Source: Desulfobulbaceae bacterium (GTDB taxonomy: Bacteria; Desulfobacterota; Desulfobulbia; Desulfobulbales; Desulfocapsaceae). Taken from it: 9,005 bases of DNA. The notes below the pieces were generated by a model. It had not been told where the DNA came from. It searched no databases and was given only the letters and a program-made list of their open reading frames with translations. Location: positions 1 to 9,005 of the forward strand of contig JAHEMX010000112.1 of the NCBI GenBank assembly GCA_024643445.1. Reading direction: 5' to 3'. How positions within the stretch are numbered: position 1 is the stretch's first letter; each line of letters starts with the position of its first letter. Below are positions 9,001 through 9,005 of the stretch, piece by piece. The position numbers and the translations under genes were made by a program.

Positions 9001-9005
9001 CTTTT
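2472..9005 (-). CDS. Giant SpvB/TcdB-type Rhs (YD-repeat) protein with GWN insert; N-terminus probably beyond window
   Basis: A 2177-codon open frame ending in TGA at 2474-2472 and still open at the right edge. A GTG at 8996-8994 could start it, but the sequence around it (SGVTPDTISLPSGPGSIEGLG) already looks like the SpvB domain entry, so the true start and any export signal are probably outside. Residue numbers count from that GTG. In order: SpvB-like domain (1-318); six FG-GAP/VCBS-like repeats (about 340-650); TcdB-middle-like segment (650-770); Asp-rich loop (780-797); YD/Rhs repeats (about 870-1640); two inserted GWN modules (about 1681-1861); Rhs core with YHTDHLGS, EARYYDP and DPGG (about 1864-1970); unrecognised tip (about 1970-2174). 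In Tc toxins and Rhs proteins the B-C repeats form a hollow shell that encloses a C-terminal effector, released after self-cleavage near the DPxxG/DPxG motif; by analogy this protein fuses the TcB and TcC parts. No TcA-like gene and no immunity gene is visible. A structural surface role is as likely as a toxin role. Confidence 0.93.
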   Translation of the reverse strand, partial: KSGVTPDTISLPSGPGSIEGLGASFQPMLNTGSARYPIKIIVPPGTAGHAPNLILQYDSGYGAGFSGIGWRYGPGAISRQTDKRLPRYVDGDNTLDDDFDLIIDEPDEVDTILGPDGEELVEVEDNVFRARIERAFVRYRRIGDHWEADLKNGTTLRFGSTPAARITDSDGNRIFKWLLENSTDVNGNSIDYSYISFPGSDNQKYMNEIRYGPGSSPHPVFYFISFKYEERPDWWVDYRSGFAVKTDRRVNGINVGIQGASPAMCAGGDWNDDTIPDSLISRYELTYTMAQPNVSYLSKVTRYGSDGVNYLPPVSFKYSTIDLPQLISATGKTVTAANAPVTVMDSDLVDLVDLNRDGLPDILRTDQTGSSHTCYINLGVNEEAATKEVTWASGQLMESADGMALSLNLAEDRVSFADMDGDGISDLVHTTDFGDVYYYRNTGKLSWDARKRMSVQDFAPPAPFLLDDVETADLDFDKRIDVVQSSDSGFSIWFNIAEGKYSRKVNVTGPRYQGQVIRFSEAGVQTADMNGDRLPDVAKITPTSVIYAASMGYGNFAASVIVPIPDTVLTDGQNSQLSRARLIDVNNDGLADLVVERAGSNELWCWLNRGTDTFTEKYRIMDMPSQFSPQAAVRWADMNGNGTTDLVYADSASSDRIRVIDIGELLAGSGHGNLLTVIKNGLGLTTTITYRSSTNHYLRDWALGDPWQSSVPFPVQVVSEIGTTTGLDLDHIPGTDFYKKEYRYRDGYYEDRERQFRGFAEVRVIEWGDESSPSRVTRNGFFTGGPDGVDNDGDSEVDEVSAQNHREEDGLKGRVRFAELKSATGKIFNREENSWLIRNLLISLSGIEVRLGYNRENDKLIYEGTTSPETVRTTYAYDDYGNIIEKKQFGALSISGDERYSYSEYINETSSWILGAIKHTYQTGADDITIAESRSYYDGPDYVGLGLGSLSRGRLTRQEGWVADSTWIDLLRNAYDGYGNVIGTMNPNGYHRTVLYDTGLQTYPQQETIEIGGSNPDLSLTAAYNLGLGTVSSSLDFNGNEHRFGYDVFGRLTSIVHPGDSEGQPSQSFLYAMTDPDAGLLYSYDEGGGLTLTPAPSGPSSITTKSRETSGQGSTFDTISFVDGMGRSLCRVEEGEVGFIVTDAVLFNALGTISDKYPASPSVTSTYSRPPPTEPSIETFYDAAGREILVNNLPDADQVVTNVVTSYLPLQQSVTDENSHAKVFFTDGLERLIRVEENNGGETYTTLYDYDPLGNLTTLTDAQNNVRGMAYDGLGRRTLLLDPDRGRMAYTYDGAGNLAQTIDNKSQVVNYAYDGANRLLSEDYLDGAGISPDITYHYDTASPDYPGAANTGGKRSWVEDLTGATFFSYDARTNPVWTIKRIDDDGTVHDYQSQVSYDAMNRPSTVTYPDGSSMEYQYNNRSLLESVSGVIEQIDYHPSGRRSSVTYANGLTTTYSYDPRQRLEQMRTDFTAPTNNPIQDLSYNFDGVSNVMSITDNRLLSAGAPENASQSFLYDDLDRLTRAEGTGYGRIDYSYDKIGNMIVKQSPADPDPLHIDDSLVNLGVMAVGGASGTSGRGEKLPGTEPGPHAITATGSGLVFDYDDNGNMIEADGDSYLWDFRDRLAGSSADGTVASYVYDFSGRRVIKKSPGHTVYYISKGFEIRDGEVRKYVFDGPRRVAMVEAAPQAGEGSIQAVSLYPGWNFFSLGVEPDNPAIASLLASLEGNYSQVWTYDPTSGQYHGYVPEESLFDLSEIHAQKVYIIHLQSSAVLTVSGTKTAAPLALETGWNLVPSPVYAPTPPATALAALSGSYDQVWEFDGAVSSWGSYLPTRPEYLNNLEAIRPAAALWIEMNAPGQLVPAPQVEKILFYHTDHLGSSAVVTDMGGAVVERSEFYPFGLQRYHQQNGHTSAYKFTSKERDGETGLDYFEARYYDPVIASFISVDPYEGSPGDQQDENRYAYVRNNPVRAIDPGGTSWVDAIATGLGVMDQVVETDSEKDGEEGEEGQSTLVQGLTRIGFHALSMAIAGDFSNSDKLFELGLIAGSFALEVAQEETGWEELETIGGAGLGAAQMIKGIAEGDVGTAISSGLSAAESTASLFGGEGYVQGAYLTVGNVLDAMNSVYGGTTELIGVEKKWFEPEKDKGKQAKNYWREKTGKDEAYQKLAPHAYDAYEFFGL
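3088..3406 (-). other. Rhs repeat-associated core
   Basis: Classic core signatures in order: FYHTDHLGSSAVVTDMGG, YPFGLQRY, YKFTSKERDGETGLDYFEARYYDP, FISVDP, NRYAYVRNNPVRAIDPGG. This module precedes the variable C-terminal tip in Rhs and TcC proteins and in studied members carries the aspartyl self-cleavage activity. The Asp residues around NPVRAIDPGG are conserved here, so cleavage after the core is plausible (inference). Confidence 0.9.
3415..3955 (-). repeat. Two tandem GWN modules inserted before the Rhs core
   Basis: In typical Rhs proteins a stretch like YVFDGxxRVAxVE leads within a few tens of residues to YHTDHLGS. Here KYVFDGPRRVAMVE (ending near 3957) is followed by about 180 extra residues before ILFYHTDHLGS. 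The insert has two alike modules: VSLYPGWNFFSLGVEP ... QVWTYDPTSGQY ... VYIIHLQSSAVLTVSG (about 3680-3928) and LALETGWNLVPSPVY ... QVWEFDGAVSSW ... ALWIEMNAPGQLVPAP (about 3425-3664). Both share L-x-x-GWN, SYDQVW/NYSQVW and a closing aromatic-Ile strand. The flanking linkers are Ala/Pro rich (EAAPQAGEGS and PAPQVEK), as expected for a domain insertion. Confidence 0.75.
4080..6390 (-). repeat. YD/Rhs repeat array (protein level)
   Basis: About 770 residues rich in the YDxxGxxx pattern: YAYDDYGNIIEKKQFG, RNAYDGYGNVIG, FGYDVFGRLTSIVHPGD, YDYDPLGNLTTLTD, MAYDGLGRRTLLLDPDRG, YTYDGAGNLAQTID, YAYDGANRLLSEDY, DYSYDKIGNMIVKQSP, FDYDDNGNMIEADGD and YVYDFSGRRVIKKSPG. These strands build the spiral beta-shell of Rhs and TcB-TcC proteins. 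The DNA copies are diverged, so the array is old. Confidence 0.88.
6680..7048 (-). other. TcdB middle-like segment
   Basis: The landmarks NGLGLTTTITYRSSTNHYL, DPWQSSVPFPVQVVSEI and YRYRDGYYEDRERQFRGFA fit the region between the propeller and the YD repeats in TcdB/SpvB proteins, where NGxGxxTxxxY, PFPVxVV and HGYYDGxEREFRGF are typical. It supports assignment to the Tc B-type group over a plain Rhs element. Confidence 0.75.
7055..7980 (-). repeat. Six FG-GAP/VCBS-like DxNxDG repeats
   Basis: Six acidic loops spaced mostly about 55 residues: DLNRDGLPDIL (near 7914-7949), DMDGDGISDLV (7720-7757), DLDFDKRIDVV (7554-7590), DMNGDRLPDVA (7389-7424), DVNNDGLADLV (7224-7257) and DMNGNGTTDLV (7067-7098). 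The DxDxDG form is the usual Ca-binding loop of FG-GAP/VCBS beta-propellers, and in TcdB proteins a propeller of this kind closes the bottom of the shell. Loop 3 (DLDFDKRID) lacks the Gly and the usual ligand spacing, so its metal binding is doubtful. Confidence 0.8.
8043..9005 (-). other. SpvB-like N-terminal domain of the Rhs protein
   Basis: The segment ISLPSGPGSIEGLG followed by FQPMLNTGSARYPIKI, LILQYDSGYGAGFSGIGW and AISRQTDKRLPRY matches the start of SpvB/TcaC/TcdB proteins. In that family it reads roughly ISLPKGGGAIxGIGE, then LSYDSGxGNGxFGxGW, then ISRKTDKGLPxY. It ends near SFKYSTIDLP. In Tc B subunits this region forms part of the shell; the actin-modifying domain of SpvB itself is a separate C-terminal part and is not present here. 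Confidence 0.85.

Noticed and set aside
1..9005. A complete Tc toxin complex (TcA, TcB and TcC)
   Set aside because: Only a fused B-C-like protein is present; no TcA-like gene lies in the window, and the neighbours are surface proteins of other families.

Overview
The window is one minus-strand block of three large genes, probably all encoding cell-surface or extracellular proteins. Two genes run off the ends. In transcription order they are: (1) a giant SpvB/TcdB-type Rhs (YD-repeat) protein, 2472-9005, whose reading frame is still open at the right edge; (2) a 579-residue secreted protein, 626-2365, with a signal peptide; (3) the first 191 codons of an ELWxxDGT-repeat protein, 1-574, cut off at the left edge. 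Gaps are 106 bp and 51 bp. Genes 2 and 3 have usable ribosome binding sites and no clear terminator lies between the genes, so they may form an operon. The plus strand carries only shadow frames. No tRNA, rRNA, CRISPR array or insertion sequence was seen.

Organism: moderate-to-high GC by eye and Sec-type signal peptides point to a Gram-negative environmental bacterium. The mix of SpvB/TcdB-Rhs, ELWxxDGT repeats and 'GWN' modules is what I would expect in Desulfobacterota/Desulfuromonadales-like or similar sediment bacteria. No marker gene is present, so this is a weak inference.

The Rhs protein reads, N to C: SpvB-like domain; six FG-GAP/VCBS-like DxNxDG repeats; TcdB-middle-like segment; a short Asp-rich MopE-like loop; a long array of YD repeats; a ~180-residue insert holding two tandem 'GWN' modules; the Rhs core (DHLGS ... 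EARYYDP ... DPGG); and a ~205-residue C-terminal tip that I do not recognise. This is a TcB-TcC-like shell in one chain with an extra domain spliced in just before the core.

The most interesting point is that the GWN module inserted in the Rhs protein also occurs as a tandem pair at the N-terminus of the next gene's secreted product. That protein then continues into a beta-rich C-terminal domain of a family I know only as unnamed hypothetical proteins. A shared module in adjacent genes suggests the products act together, for example by co-assembling on the surface. No immunity-like gene follows the Rhs tip, so the locus does not look like a standard polymorphic toxin/immunity pair.
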